Part shown: one piece after another, positions 47,055 to 58,239 of the stretch
How the letters are laid out: each line of letters starts with the position of its first letter
Numbering within the stretch: the stretch's first letter is position 1
Source of the DNA: Heterobilharzia americana
Taxonomy: Eukaryota; Platyhelminthes; Trematoda; Strigeidida; Schistosomatidae
DNA length: 64,000 bases
Assembly (NCBI GenBank): GCA_944470555.2
Contig: OX104127.1
Span: 154,767,776 to 154,831,775 of the forward strand
Direction of reading: 5' to 3'
Notes under the pieces: model-generated
Databases searched by the model: none
Told to the model about the DNA's origin: nothing
Seen by the model: only the letters and a program-made list of their open reading frames with translations
Position numbers and translations under genes: made by a program

Positions 47055-49741
47055 TGAAAGAGAGAATTTCGTTTAGATTCCTCTCACTGATGATGATTGG
47101 TGCTTGTTATTGGCTGGGTATCTCCATCACCAATGTCTTCTCTGCGTTCACCTGAAGGATGTCTCATCTTCGCTGTCCAGCCTCTTCTGCCAATTTGTTA
47201 GTTTCGGCCTGTATATCTTCGAGTTTGTGCTACAAGACATTAGACGTAAATCATCATCGAAAGCGAAATCCAAATCTCCTAATGTCATGTCATTGGTCAC
47301 ACGGCGTATACTCATCTTTTCACAGCTCCTCATGTTTGCTGCATGATCCAGTCTAGTCGACCACAATCAGGAAAATGATCGGTGATAGTAGGCAGCCTTC
47401 TCCTACTCCTCTCCCCTGTCTTCACTTCAAACGCATCACTGAGCTATCCATTGTGAATCAATTGACATGTGACGTTTCCATGTAGTTGCTGAATGAAGTT
47501 GATAAGGGTTTGTGCCATTAAAGGCGTATTATTTATGGAGCTGGCAAATTACTTGTTGATCGATGCTGTCGAAGGCCTTCTCGAAGTCGATGAAGTTGAG
47601 GTAGAGATTGACTGTCATTCTATATTCTGTTCTATGATCATGTGTAGCATGGAGTTGTTATTTGATCCACACATCATTTAATTTTCTTCGAACTGGCCAG
47701 CCAGCCTGTTCAGGTGGTAGTTTGGAATCGAGAGCACGTTTCGGTCTCTCCAGGATGATGTGGCATAATATTTTGTTTGGTGTGGATAGGAGGATTATTC
47801 CGCGTCAGTTCTTGTAAATACTTAGGTCATCCTTGTTTGGGAGTTGGCCAAGGTAGCCCTCCTTCCAATCAATTGGCAGGCACCTTTCATTTCTTTCTTT
47901 CTTCGTTTCTCACCTCCAAACCATCTGCAGTAGTGATGTGAGCATGTCCACTTTTGTCTCTGCGTCTGCATCCAGTGCTTCTGATGGAATTCCTTCTAGT
48001 CCTGCTGCCTTCCCGAATTTCAGCAGTTTGTGGCATTCAGAACTTCACTTCTGCTTTTGTCCAGTGACCCGTGTTCACTGGTAGTTTCGTAACTGTTGGT
48101 GTTATTTCTGGACGAGTTGCAGGTGGTTGTGATGTTGGTGATGGATTCAAGAGCTTTTTGAAGTGGTCAGCCCATCGTTTCCTTTGTTCCTCCTCTTTGG
48201 TAACTAGCTTTCGTTCACTGTCTTTCATTGGTTTTGTCTGATTTTATCTGTTTCTGGATAGTAAGCTGGTTATTTGATATAATGTTGTCAGGTCTCTCTG
48301 GTGTGCAGCCTGTTCTGCTTTGCTTGCTCTAGTGTTGTATATATGTCTTTTGTCTTTTCGTGCACTCTTCTTCACTTTTTTGTCCAGAGTTTTATACGTT
48401 GTACTCAGTTCTTCTTTTCGTTGTGCATCCTAGCACTGGTTCACCTTCTGCTTCCCCATCTTCATCTCCCTCCTCAATCAGCTTCCATGTGTCCGTCGAG
48501 ATCCATTCCTTTTCTTGTTTCTTCTTCTTTCTGAATACGGTTATGCAGGTTTCTTTCCACATTTCTTTCAAGGAGTTTCAGTATTCTTCCATGCAGGTTT
48601 CTTTCGGGATGTTGTTCAGTGTCTCCCATTTTTTCTGATGACTGACTTGATGTTCTCTGTAGTTTTGTCCTTCAGTGCAGTTTATGTTCTGGGTGTTGTA
48701 CTTGAACTGTGGTCTATCACCAACTTCCTCGAAGTATTTCAACTTGCTTTGGAAGATTCCTTGCACTAGATAATGGTCTGAAACTACATCTCCTCTTCTT
48801 TATCTGATCTTGTGTCCAGTAGGCTGGCTGCGTCTCCACTTTTTTGAGATTGAGAAGAAGTCGATCTGATTTTCAGTGTAGTGTGTCCATCTGTTGAAAT
48901 CAAATCCATGTCGCTTTGTAAATATCCTTGTGTTTGTACACGCTGCCTCCAATCACCAAACAGGTGAATGTGTAGAAGTCCACAAACAATTTCCCATTCT
49001 CATTCATTTCACTGAGTGCTCCCCGACCCATGATGAGTTTTCTTCCTGTGTTGTCCGCTCCCAGTTTGGCATTCACGTCACCCCACCCATCAGAAATTTG
49101 GTGTCATCAACTGGATTCGTGTGTATTACTGATTGAAGTTATCTATAGAATTCCTCGTTCTTTTCTTGATCTGCCTTATTTGTTGGTGCATGGCTTAGTA
49201 TTGTATGATTGTGACTTTCCTTCCTTTGAGTTGAATTTTGCTGTCATGATCCCGATACTGGAGGAAACTGGTTCCCACTGCATAAGAGCCTTCGATGCTG
49301 TTTGGGACATCATGATAGCCACTCCAAAACTCAGTGTGTTTGTGGTTGTCGTCTGGGTGATAATATCGGAGTAGATTAGATTATTGACTCTCTAGTTGAT
49401 AGTTGGGAGAGTCCACTTCCATTCCATCTGCAGATTCCAAGCACTTACATGCCATACTTCCTCATCTCTTTTGCAATCTGGGCAGCCTCGGTAGGATCAT
49501 ACATAGTGCGGACATTCCATGTCCCAATCCCTACTTTCGCTTTCCACAAGAGAGTGGAGACACATCGGTCAATTGGCTTCCTGAAGGTTTTCACCAACCG
49601 GCGTCATTTCGTCTCTCCGATTCAGCGAGGATGAATCGTCTTTATGTTTTATATTTTGTTTGTGCTTTGAAGTTTCTGTAGCGGTTAGATTGGTTTTCCG
49701 GTGTACGGTTGCTAGTCTTATTTCCAACCTTTCCTCTCTAT

Positions 49742-49757
49742 CCGGTCTTAGGACCGG
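49742..49757 (-). other. Hairpin at the 5' end of RTE copy h
   Basis: CCGGTC-TTAG-GACCGG is a perfect 6-bp stem with a 4-nt loop, about 32 bp inside the 5' end of the element. AACTAGTGAACTAGTT next to it is also self-complementary in parts. It may be a leader structure of the RTE RNA. Confidence 0.6.
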
Positions 49758-49799
49758 CTAGTAACTAGTGAACTAGTTAATCAGGTGGCCTCATTTATT

Positions 49800-50145
49800 G
49801 TAACAAAATTCAGGTTAAAAGTATGTAATTGAAAAACTGACACTTAGGCGTCCACATAGTAGTTACATATTAATACTAGTATTCAGAATACACTTTTTTC
49901 CGTTAAATTAAACTACAACAGTTAAAAATGAATAGTTTTGGCATTCTGCCTTATTTTCGGTTCAATATTATTGTATAAAAACCTATATTGCCTGGTTCTT
50001 GTTAAGTATCTTATGCAGCCATCAGTTGTTGTATAATGCCACACAATTGCTATTTCACCTTCATTAAAAATGTGTATAACGTTTAGTCGCCAAGAAAATA
50101 GTTACAGTGATAAAAATGCCCATCTGTTTTTAGTAAATTTTAAAT
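49800..50145. other. Spacer between two RTE elements
   Basis: AT-rich. No feature recognised. Confidence 0.5.
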
Positions 50146-50349
50146 GATACATGAATCATCATCATCATTATCAACATAGGACCAGGCATTACTGCGTAAC
50201 GGTCCGAGTTGCCACACCTCATATCAGCACATCAAGTAAAAAGGTAGTGAGGTGAAGGATGAAGATAAGTGAATGCAGTCAAAAGAAATATAAAGTACGA
50301 GAAGAAAGGAAAGAGGAGTGACAAAATAGTGAGATTCGGTATAGCGTTG

Positions 50350-50916
50350 TTAAGATGAGGATAATGTGTGTATACATCTGCGCCACTGACTTCGGTTCTG
50401 AGCCATATCACCTAGGGTCTCCAACCACTGGTTCCTCTTGTCCCGTGGACCCCAACCACCTAGTCTGCATCGTCCTACATGGCTTAAACCAACAGTCAGA
50501 GACTTCATACATTGGTGCCATGTTTTAGTCTGGCCACCTCGGGCCTTTTTCCAGCCTGAACCCACCTCAGCCAACATTGTGTGACGAGGCAATCGGTGAC
50601 TAGGCATACGTAGTACGTGTCCCAACCATCTCAGTCGATGAAGGTTCACAACCTCGTCGACTGACTTACCTCTTCTCCCTAAAACTCTACACCTAACTTC
50701 TGCATTACTCACATGGTGACACCACGGAATACGTCCTATACTACGAAGGCAACGGTGGTCAAACACCTGAAGCCTTTTCATGTCTTCCACTTTCAATGGC
50801 CATGTTTCACAGCCATACAGTAGAACAGAGCGGACTGCTGTGCAGTACACGCGACCCTTAATAGACAAACGAATATCACGGCGGCGCCATAGGTGGCGCA
50901 AATTGGCAAAAGCCAA
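50350..50916 (-). pseudogene. RTE C-terminal domain
   Basis: Continues the RT after the frameshift. GGLVADEISARIQKARLAFA lies across 50,965-50,905, then VLLYGCETWPLKVEDMKRL, RWLGHVLRMPSHRLPRH and DKRNQWLETLGDMAQNRSQW, ending at 50,350. The Y-G.ETW and R-W-.GH-.LR blocks are typical of RTE proteins after the RT. Homologous to 23,522-23,331. Confidence 0.88.
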
Positions 50917-50954
50917 TCGAGCCTTTTGTATCCGTGCAGAAATCTCATCGGCAA

Positions 50955-52045
50955 CTAACCCACCGGGTTGATCCTACTTCCCAGGTAAGTGAAGTGGTCA
51001 ACACACTCAACCACTTCACTCTCTATTGTTAACCGCGGTACCGCTGAAGACCAGTCCTGGAGCAAAAATTTGCATTTGGGTGGTGAAAATCGCATCCCAA
51101 ACATTCTCAAATTCCCACTCAAAGTGTTCAGAAGACTCTGCATCTTGTCAGCGTCTTCACCTAACAGGACTATGTCATCTGCATATTCTAGATCTAAGGA
51201 AAATTCACCTGTGATCCGGTCAACGTCTTTGTAATTAGGTGACGAGAGGGAAACCTCCATAAGAATATCTATGATAAAATTAAATAAGAATGGGGATAGT
51301 GGGCATCCTTGACGGACACCACTTGATGAGTATAGCTCCCTGGACAACTCACCATAGGCTCTAACATGCCCACAAGTGTTCGAGTAGAGAGCTTTCAATA
51401 AGGTGATGTACTTACTAGGCACGCCTTTCAGTGACAGACACTGCCATAAGACTTCTCGATCAACGGAGTCAAATGCCGCCTTCAGGTCGAGAAATACAGC
51501 TATTGTCGGGCGTCTGTAAGCATGCCTATGTTCCAGGACCTGGCGCAGTGTGAATATTTGGTCGATACATCCACGGCCAGGTCTAAAGCCTGCCTGGTTT
51601 TCTCGGGCTTGCTGTTCCCGAGCTCCACTCAGGCGTCGGAGAATTATAGAACTTAGGATCTTAGACACTATGTTTGTCAGGCTGATTCCTCTGTGGTTAT
51701 CACAAGAGGACTTCTCGCCTTTCTTGAAGACTGGGATGATGAGTGACTTAGACCAGTCGGAGGGGATCGTATTTGATTCCCATATACTGGCTAACACTTC
51801 CGTTAGCCTGACTAAGAGAACTCTACCACCATTCTTGTATACCTCAGCAGGTAGTCCGTCTGGTCCTGCTGCCCTTCCCCGTTTCAGGCTACCTACCGCT
51901 TTCTCAACTTCTTCTAGTGTTGGGGGACCTGTCTCTATGTCCCATTCAGGGTCCGACTGGATAGCGGGCAGCGCAATGGTGGCTGGAGGCCAGTTAAACT
52001 GTTCCTCAAAGTGTTCTGCCCATCGTCCAGCCTTCTTCCCTGCGA
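50955..52045 (-). pseudogene. RTE reverse transcriptase domain
   Basis: This frame starts after the shift near 52,040 with KAGRWAEHFEEQFNWP and AAGPDGLPAEVYKNGG. It continues through [50 protein letters not shown] and DLEYADDIVLLGED, with an intact YADD catalytic motif. The last residues VDHFTYLGSRINP run into a stop at 50,955 because one base is missing near 50,960. The RT core itself looks intact. Confidence 0.9.
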
Positions 52046-53266
52046 GTGAATCGCAGATCCGTCCTTCTCCGCTATAACCTCACTAACTGTTGTTGACCAT
52101 TTCCCCCCAGTCTCCTTAATAAGTCTAAATAACTGTCTACTGTTACCGATCGCCGCTGCCTTTTCCATCTCTTTAGCCTTTGCTGCCCACCACTGTTCAC
52201 GATCGTTGCGCAGACTTTTCGTCAGTTTATTTTTAAGTTGCGCTCGCTCTTCATTGTACTCAGAGCCTGCAGGGATGCATTCACGTGCATCCATTAGTTT
52301 GGAAGAAGCTGCTGATATCCACTGGCTCTTTTTAGCCATTATCTTGGAGTCGGCTACAGTCTCCAGTGCTGCTTTTACAGTAGACTGAAGATGGCACCAA
52401 GCTTCTTCTGGATGAGTGACAGTCTTTTGTTCCGATAACTGCCTAGCCAACTTCTCACTGAACACGGCTTTGGTGTTTTCGTTGTCCAGCAGAACTCGTA
52501 GTGGTTTTGTTGCCAAATTTTTTCTACGTCCATTGAGACGCAGGCATATACGTGCTCGGACCAACGCATGATCGCTGTCCAAACACGTACTCCAGAAGGA
52601 GCGGCAGTCTTCCACCGATCCTCTCCAGCGATGACTAATAGCAATGTGGTCTATCTGTGTCCATCGCTGAGTCGAGCTCGGTGGACGCCAGGTCAGACAG
52701 TGCCTTTCTTTATGTCTGAAATTTGTGCTGGCTAAAAATAGGCGGTTATCTGAGCATAGTTGTAATAGGCGATCACCGTTATCTGTACGTTCAGCTGGGA
52801 TTCCGAAAGTGCCACCTAAGTGCCTTTCTGCCTCACTCAGTCTACCCACCTGTGCGTTGAGGTCACCTGCAACAACCACTACGTCCGAACGTTTGGCTTT
52901 CGAGAGGAGGTTAGACAGTTTATGGTAGAACTCGTCCTTCACTTCATCCGAACTACAGTCAGTGGGTGCGTAAGCAGAGATTACAAAGAGACAACGGCGA
53001 GTCTCACTATTCCTTTTAGTTCTCACTGTGCCGTTCAGCCTCATAGCGCAGAGGCGACTATCAACTGGGATCCAGTCTAGTAGTGAGTTTTCTGCCCTGG
53101 TGCTTAATGCTATACCTACACCTGCAAGACCACGAGAGCTAGCTATCGAATCTCCAGAAACTCGAAGGGTGAATTTTGCAGATTCACCAGATTGGTCAGG
53201 AGAGGTCAGGTGAATAACCACACTTGGGTCCTGTATGCGTGTCTCACAAACACAGCACACATCCAT
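51935..53266 (-). pseudogene. RTE endonuclease domain (APE type)
   Basis: The frame shows the APE motifs in order: CCVCETRIQ (catalytic E), VVVVAGDLNAQVG (GD.N), RWTQIDHIAISHRW and LDSDHALVRAR (SDH). The first motif, GAFNVRTLRQIGQQ, is in another frame just upstream (about 53,340-53,265), so one base has been lost or two gained near 53,264. A second shift near 52,040 moves the sequence to the RT frame. This endonuclease nicks target DNA to prime reverse transcription. Broken, hence listed as a pseudogene. Confidence 0.88.
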
Positions 53267-54499
53267 GCCCGAGTTGCTAGAGTCTTTGCCAACGAAGCCT
53301 GTTGGCCAATTTGACGGAGGGTGCGGACATTGAAGGCTCCAATATGTAATTTGGAGCGTGGTTTAAGGAGACCAGGGATGCTGTTCTGTGGACTCAGATC
53401 GTTGTCGAAGGCTGCAGAGGTAGGAGAAATTGAAGATGATGCAGCATCATTAATTAAGAGACGTGAAGGAAGATTAGAAGGTAATGATGGAGGAGGAGGA
53501 TAGCAGTCAGAAGAAACTTGGGTGCTGACAGAGTTGTGAGGGCGGTTGACACTTCCCGGCTGCCCACACCGTGGAAGGCTATTTCTTCTTAAGGTACCTG
53601 AAAGAGATTTGTGTGACCGCAGAGCCCATCGGACATCTGCTTGAGGCCTGTCACACCCAGCCTTTTGAGTATGATTATTTTGAATTTTGTATTTTTGGGG
53701 CCGGATGGTCGAAAGGAAACGACAAGTGAACCAACACCGCCGGCCCGGCAGACCGTGGGGCGTGGTGGAGTGTGTTATTTTTGGGGCCGACCTTTTCTAA
53801 CCCCCCCTTCCACTGAGAAGGCAGCATCAGCATGGCACTGCTGGTCATCCAAGGGAAACACCTTACTGCTGTCACACCCCATCCAGCTAGCAGCAGTACG
53901 ACTTCGCCCTCAGACCCCCATCATAGTATAGCAATTTACACTATAACGGTAACTGCTTTTCGTCTAACCACTACCCAACAGACCTTTCTGGTATGGTAGG
54001 ACCTCGAGGGAACAAGCGTTCCACCAGCATAGCTCGTTGGGTCATTGTGATATGCAAGCCCGACCACCACGTCAAGGTAGCAGCTATCGGTAGGGTCGAT
54101 ACATGAATGAATTAATATGTACATATGTTGTCCATTATCCAACTGCAGAAATCTATGCTGTATGTGTATGACTTGTGCAAAGCATTTATAATATAACTGA
54201 GCTATACATACGACTAAAATCTGTTAATTGAATGAATATCTGCACAATAAAACAAACAAGTTTATCTATGGTGTTACTGAACTAGCCAAAAAGCAATTGC
54301 TCAGAACTGAAGAATCATGTTATTAGCAAGGTGGTAATCAGTGCTCGACAAAAGAATAAGTCAAGCTGTTTTGCCTTATTCTTAAACTATTCTTCAAGCG
54401 TTGTTTAAAATGGAAACCTTTTTCGGACTCAGTACCTGTTTCCAACTCAACAGTTTAGAATAACAAATAACAAATCAATAAATCCCTACAAATCTCCAC

Positions 54500-54860
54500 A
54501 GTAAATTACTTTTCACTGCTGATTGGTGACTAGCTCCTAAATGAGGTTTCACGGAGTTCTTATTAAAAGTCGTGACCTGTGGGGCAAACTAAGTCGAATG
54601 TGAGAACAAATACTTAAAGATGGCGCTAGACGAAAGTCAAGCTATATCACAGATTGACAGAAGAATGAAAATTCGGACCATTTGATCCCAACCCAGTGGC
54701 TCAACGATAACATACCCGCCAGGAAATCTGGGCTGGATCCTTTTTTGGGGTCATGAGTTAGCCCTGTTAATTAGACCCACACAAGGATAAAATAGATATC
54801 CAGTGCTCACGGGTTTCCGGCAGCTTTTCAATCAATTTCTGTGTGTGATGAAAACCATCT
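54500..54860 (+). mobile_element. tRNA-like SINE, family A
   Basis: Starts GATTGGTGACTAGCTCC, has ACCCAGTGGCTCAACGATAA as the A box near 54,695-54,715 and a damaged B-box region. Collinear with 6.42-6.83 kb. Confidence 0.6.
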
Positions 54861-55194
54861 AGAAAATAACCAACAGTTGAAATACATATGCTGTTAGACA
54901 ACAAATTACTTCAGCCAGATATTTTTAAATCATTGGTAAAAATTTAATACCAGTTTGTTTTCTAGGCAACAAATCTTTTTCAATCCTAGTTTATTATTGG
55001 CTGAGTGAAGTGAAAGGGTTAAATAGCACGAGTATGACTGTTTTAATTGTAGGTAATGAAATCTTTATATACTGGATAGATGCAGTTGGAATAGGGGCGG
55101 TAAATACACTTACATTTTATGAGGGATCTGTTTATTAATTGTTTATATCAACCAGTGTGCAAGATATTTAGGCTCAAAGAAATATGATCAGTCC

Positions 55195-55465
55195 AACTAA
55201 CATGGATATCATGACTCAGTGGCCATGTGGATAACATTGGCATCTAAAACAGTAGGTCGCAGGTTTAAATTCTGGTGGGAACCACGTCACTCACTATGAG
55301 GCAGGTGTATCCAGTAGACGGGTCCCAGATGGAAAGAAACGGATTTCATGAGCTCTACTGCTAGCCACTATCTGTCATCATTAGAAAAACTGAAAATGCC
55401 GCTAATACTGAGGCATCCGAACTAAAGCCCGTATATCAACAGTGACCAGTCAATTCTTTCCAGTC
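55195..55465 (+). mobile_element. SM-alpha-like SINE, degenerate hammerhead
   Basis: A tRNA-like head with ATGACTCAGTGGCCATGTGG (A box) and AGGTTTAAATTCTGG (B-box-like). Then GTATCCAGTAGACGGGTCCC and AGATGGAAAGAAAC (55,308-55,340), where a hammerhead core is expected; CTGATGA has become GTAGACG. Not catalytically plausible. Confidence 0.55.
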
Positions 55466-55675
55466 AACAACAGAGATTCACAAGCTATTCAAGCCATTCC
55501 TACTGACGTGTTTATTAGTTCATGTAGAAAGATTTATGAGATCAGAAGAACGATGACTTCAAATGTTAAACTGCTCAACTCACATAACACGATACCTCTG
55601 AAGTTAATTAAATGTTGCTACATATTTAATAAAGTTTCTGCCCCCTCTGGTAGAATTTTCTGTGCAAAGGTAGTG

Positions 55676-55692
55676 CATATATATATATATAT
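55676..55692. repeat. Short (AT)n run
   Basis: About 17 nt of AT dinucleotide. Confidence 0.85.
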
Positions 55693-55933
55693 CCTATCAT
55701 AAAACTGACATTCACAGGACTACAGCATCAAAATAACATTATCGGTGATGTTTTCAAAAATAGCTTGATGACTTCAACATGAAGGCTGTTTTATGCCTGT
55801 TTTATGCACTACCTTGTGCTGAGCGTCGGCTGACTGATGTTGTGTTTTCTGAGCAGGATGATTTAATAATGAATCAAAGGAGAATGCCAATCACATGCTG
55901 CTTCATCCTAACAGGCTACTTAATTATTGATAG

Positions 55934-56449
55934 CAAAATTCTGATAGCTCACTTCATATTGAAGTTATTGTTGGTAATGGTGAACGATTCACGTTTAAAC
56001 CACAAAGATTAGAGAATGTAACACCACCAAGAAGCTCTTGTATCCTTGAGATCCAGCAAATGTGACAGGAATCACATAGAGAGAACTTTATACTTTGAAA
56101 ACTTCACTATATTTAGGTCTTCAGCTTACGATATGGTCATTTTTACAGCAAGTTTAGTATGTGGCCACCCTCATAGTATCTCTCTCTCCTTAAAAGTTAT
56201 GCTTTTTGAGGATCTAAACTAGCAAGTCTTCAAAAACAATTTTAAGTCTTGCATTTTTTTAATGTGGAAGTTTATGACATAATGAAGCACAACAAGAAAG
56301 TTGAATCTCAAAAGTTTATTTGTTTTCTATGACGAAAAATCCATAATCGACTATGGATTGTAACTTTTCGACTATCCTTATGTTTAGCAAACGTGTTAAC
56401 AGTCATTCCCTGGATTACTGTTGGAATAAATGATCAGAATAGAGCTATA
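55934..56449 (+). other. Host segment duplicated at 31.9 kb, possible terminal exon with poly(A) signal
   Basis: From 55,941 this matches 31,919-32,430. On the plus strand a frame open from CAA at 55,934, preceded by an AG, reads [20 protein letters not shown] then [20 protein letters not shown] and QQM before a stop. AATAAA lies at 56,425-56,430. This could be a terminal coding exon plus 3' UTR, but 43 open codons can occur by chance, the tract before the AG is not pyrimidine-rich, and I do not recognise the peptide. An RTE copy is inserted 4 nt after the AATAAA. Confidence 0.3.
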
Positions 56450-57091
56450 TTATTATTATTATTATTATTATTAGTCCCTTAGGTTCCTAGTGGAACATAG
56501 GGCTTCAGTAGCACGTCTCCAGTGAACTCTGTTCTCTGAGATCTTTTGAACCTGCCTCCATGACAGCCCACAACCTCTCATTTCCTCCTCGCACGACCTC
56601 CTCCATGTCACCCTCACCTCGGACACCCAACTCGTCGCTTCCCATGGGGATTCCACTCAACCAACTGGCCTGACACGTGATGTCCCCAGTCGGCCTTCTC
56701 AGTGTATGCCCAATCCACTTCCATTTCCTCCTGCATATATGTTGAGTGATAGGTTCTTGGTTGGTTCGTTCCCAGAGCTCCTTGTTGCTTATTCTCTCTG
56801 ACCATCTGATCTTCAGAAGTGAGCGTAAGCAATTGTTGATGAATGTCTATAGTTTATTGGAAATCCCTTTCGTAACGCTCCAAGTCTCTGAACCATATAG
56901 AAACACTGACTTTACGTTGGTGTTGAAAATCCGGATGTTGTTCCACATGCTGAGCTGAGTGCAGAAGATCTCCACACTGGTTTCAGACTAATGAACGCCT
57001 GTCTTGCTTTTCCGATTCTGACTGGCTTTGACATCCTCGTTGTGATTTGGTCCGCACAGGATTTGTACTTCCTAAAGCCCGCCTGTTCCGG
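56450..57091 (-). mobile_element. RTE-like LINE, 5'-truncated, 16-bp TSD (copy i)
   Basis: Minus strand, family 3' end with (TTA)n. Flanked by a perfect 16-bp TSD, TCAGAATAGAGCTATA (56,434-56,449 and 57,092-57,107). An internal deletion joins GACATCCTCG (near 57,035) to TGGTCCGCACAGGATTTGTA, sequence that lies several hundred bases further 5' in copy f (39,078-39,100). The perfect TSD marks a relatively recent insertion. Confidence 0.9.
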
Positions 57092-57107
57092 TCAGAATAG
57101 AGCTATA

Positions 57108-58230
57108 GTAGTTTTAATTCTATTCTAACAAACTGTATATGTATTATAAGAATATGTTTCAATATAAATGTGTTATTTATAAATGAGATGAAAACTGTCT
57201 ACTCATATGTTGGGTAAAGCGACAGGAGTTACTGATATTTTACAAGTGATTACTGTATAGCATATTTTTCTACTTACATGAGTATTCAATTGGTAAATAC
57301 TTGATTTCACTGGAAAAACATTGGACGCTATCAACATTCCTTATGGTTGTGAGTTTAAATGTGGAAGGTGAATAAGGTCAGCCAGGTTGGTTGAATTTAA
57401 TAGACAAACCAACAGCACGGTTAATAAGGGTCAACTAAACTTGATAAAGTGTTTCAGGCAAGGTAAATTAAGAAAGTGTGATAATGTGAGGTGTAAAAAA
57501 AACAGAAACAGGATTTTGAAACACATTATTGAATTTGGTTTAGATGGCTTCTGTTGGAAGAAATGACTGAAAGTCTGACGTTTTTGTTATTTTCGCGACA
57601 GTGAAACACAAATTAAAAAAATGAAGAGTTCCATCCAAGCCTTTATTTTTCAACAAAATAAGAAAGATTATCAAGGTTTTTGATCCAAAATCAAAGCATT
57701 TCCACATTACAGATGGCTCTATGAACATGTTGCCTCACAAAAGTTCTAGTAGCTGAAAGAGACGCTCTCAAAGATCGATTAGAATTACCAGGCTATTTGA
57801 CATGTAACAATTTAGGATACACGTGTTGATGTAGACAACAGAGATTAAAAATACGATGATTGTACCAGTTATATAGTTTCTTTGATAATTTAATACGATT
57901 GCAGAGTAATTTATATAAACTGTGATCAAGATTTTATCGTATAGTACAGCAAATATTGGTCGCTGAGTAAAAGGTTGACATTAGAAATAGATTGTACTTG
58001 TGTACGTCATAAAGGGTTTGAGACTTGCACAAATACAATTTATATCTAATGTCAAGAAAGATTATGTCTGCACAATTACTTTACTTCATGGATATTCATC
58101 ACCTGCATGCAGTCTGAAATTTAGTGAGTTATCTGTGGTGATCTTTAAAAAAACAACTTATCCTTCCAGATGCATTCATTCGTAATGTGTTGACGCATAA
58201 ATCCTAATTGTTCGACAAGCTTAGCGACAC
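57108..58230. other. No recognisable feature
   Basis: AT-rich sequence with short chance ORFs only. Confidence 0.45.
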
Positions 58231-58239
58231 ACCTCAATA

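Larger units (their letters stand above)
46243..49789 (-). mobile_element. RTE-like LINE, nearly full length (copy h)
   Basis: Minus strand. A direct repeat CTCATTTATT flanks it (46,233-46,242 and 49,790-49,799), the likely TSD. From the 5' end (49,789): a hairpin-forming leader, then the APE endonuclease (WNVRTMYDPTEAAQIAKEM-like, about 49,530-49,450; a degenerate loop region near 49,080; TENQIDFFSISKKWRRS, about 48,880-48,830), linker (48,766-48,578), RT (PEITPTVTKLPVNTGHW near 48,100; GVRQG region near 47,410; LDFAFDDDLRLMS, a disrupted FADD, near 47,270) and 3' end with ATT tail. Stops and frameshifts are many. The WNVRTMY block was read across small frame errors. Confidence 0.85.
50157..54097 (-). 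mobile_element. RTE-clade LINE, full length, 11-bp TSD
   Basis: A 3.94-kb minus-strand element flanked by GATACATGAAT (50,146-50,156 and 54,098-54,108). It has a 5' leader of about 700 bp, an APE-type endonuclease, a reverse transcriptase, a C-terminal zinc-knuckle-free tail and a (ATG)n-type 3' tail (CATCATCATCATTA on the plus strand). Its size is near what I recall for the schistosome SR2 family, but I cannot confirm the name. Three frameshifts (near 53,264, 52,040 and 50,960) inactivate it; otherwise the frames are clean, so the insertion is much younger than the 23.2-26.9 kb copy. It is less AT-rich than its surroundings. Confidence 0.9.

Noticed and set aside
48301..49681. Plus-strand ORFs with several phenylalanine-rich stretches
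   Set aside because: Antisense of the endonuclease and linker of RTE copy h. The minus strand shows the LINE motifs.
51550..53213. Plus-strand ORFs of 60-175 codons across the 50.1-54.1 kb element
   Set aside because: They are antisense shadows of the endonuclease and RT frames on the minus strand.
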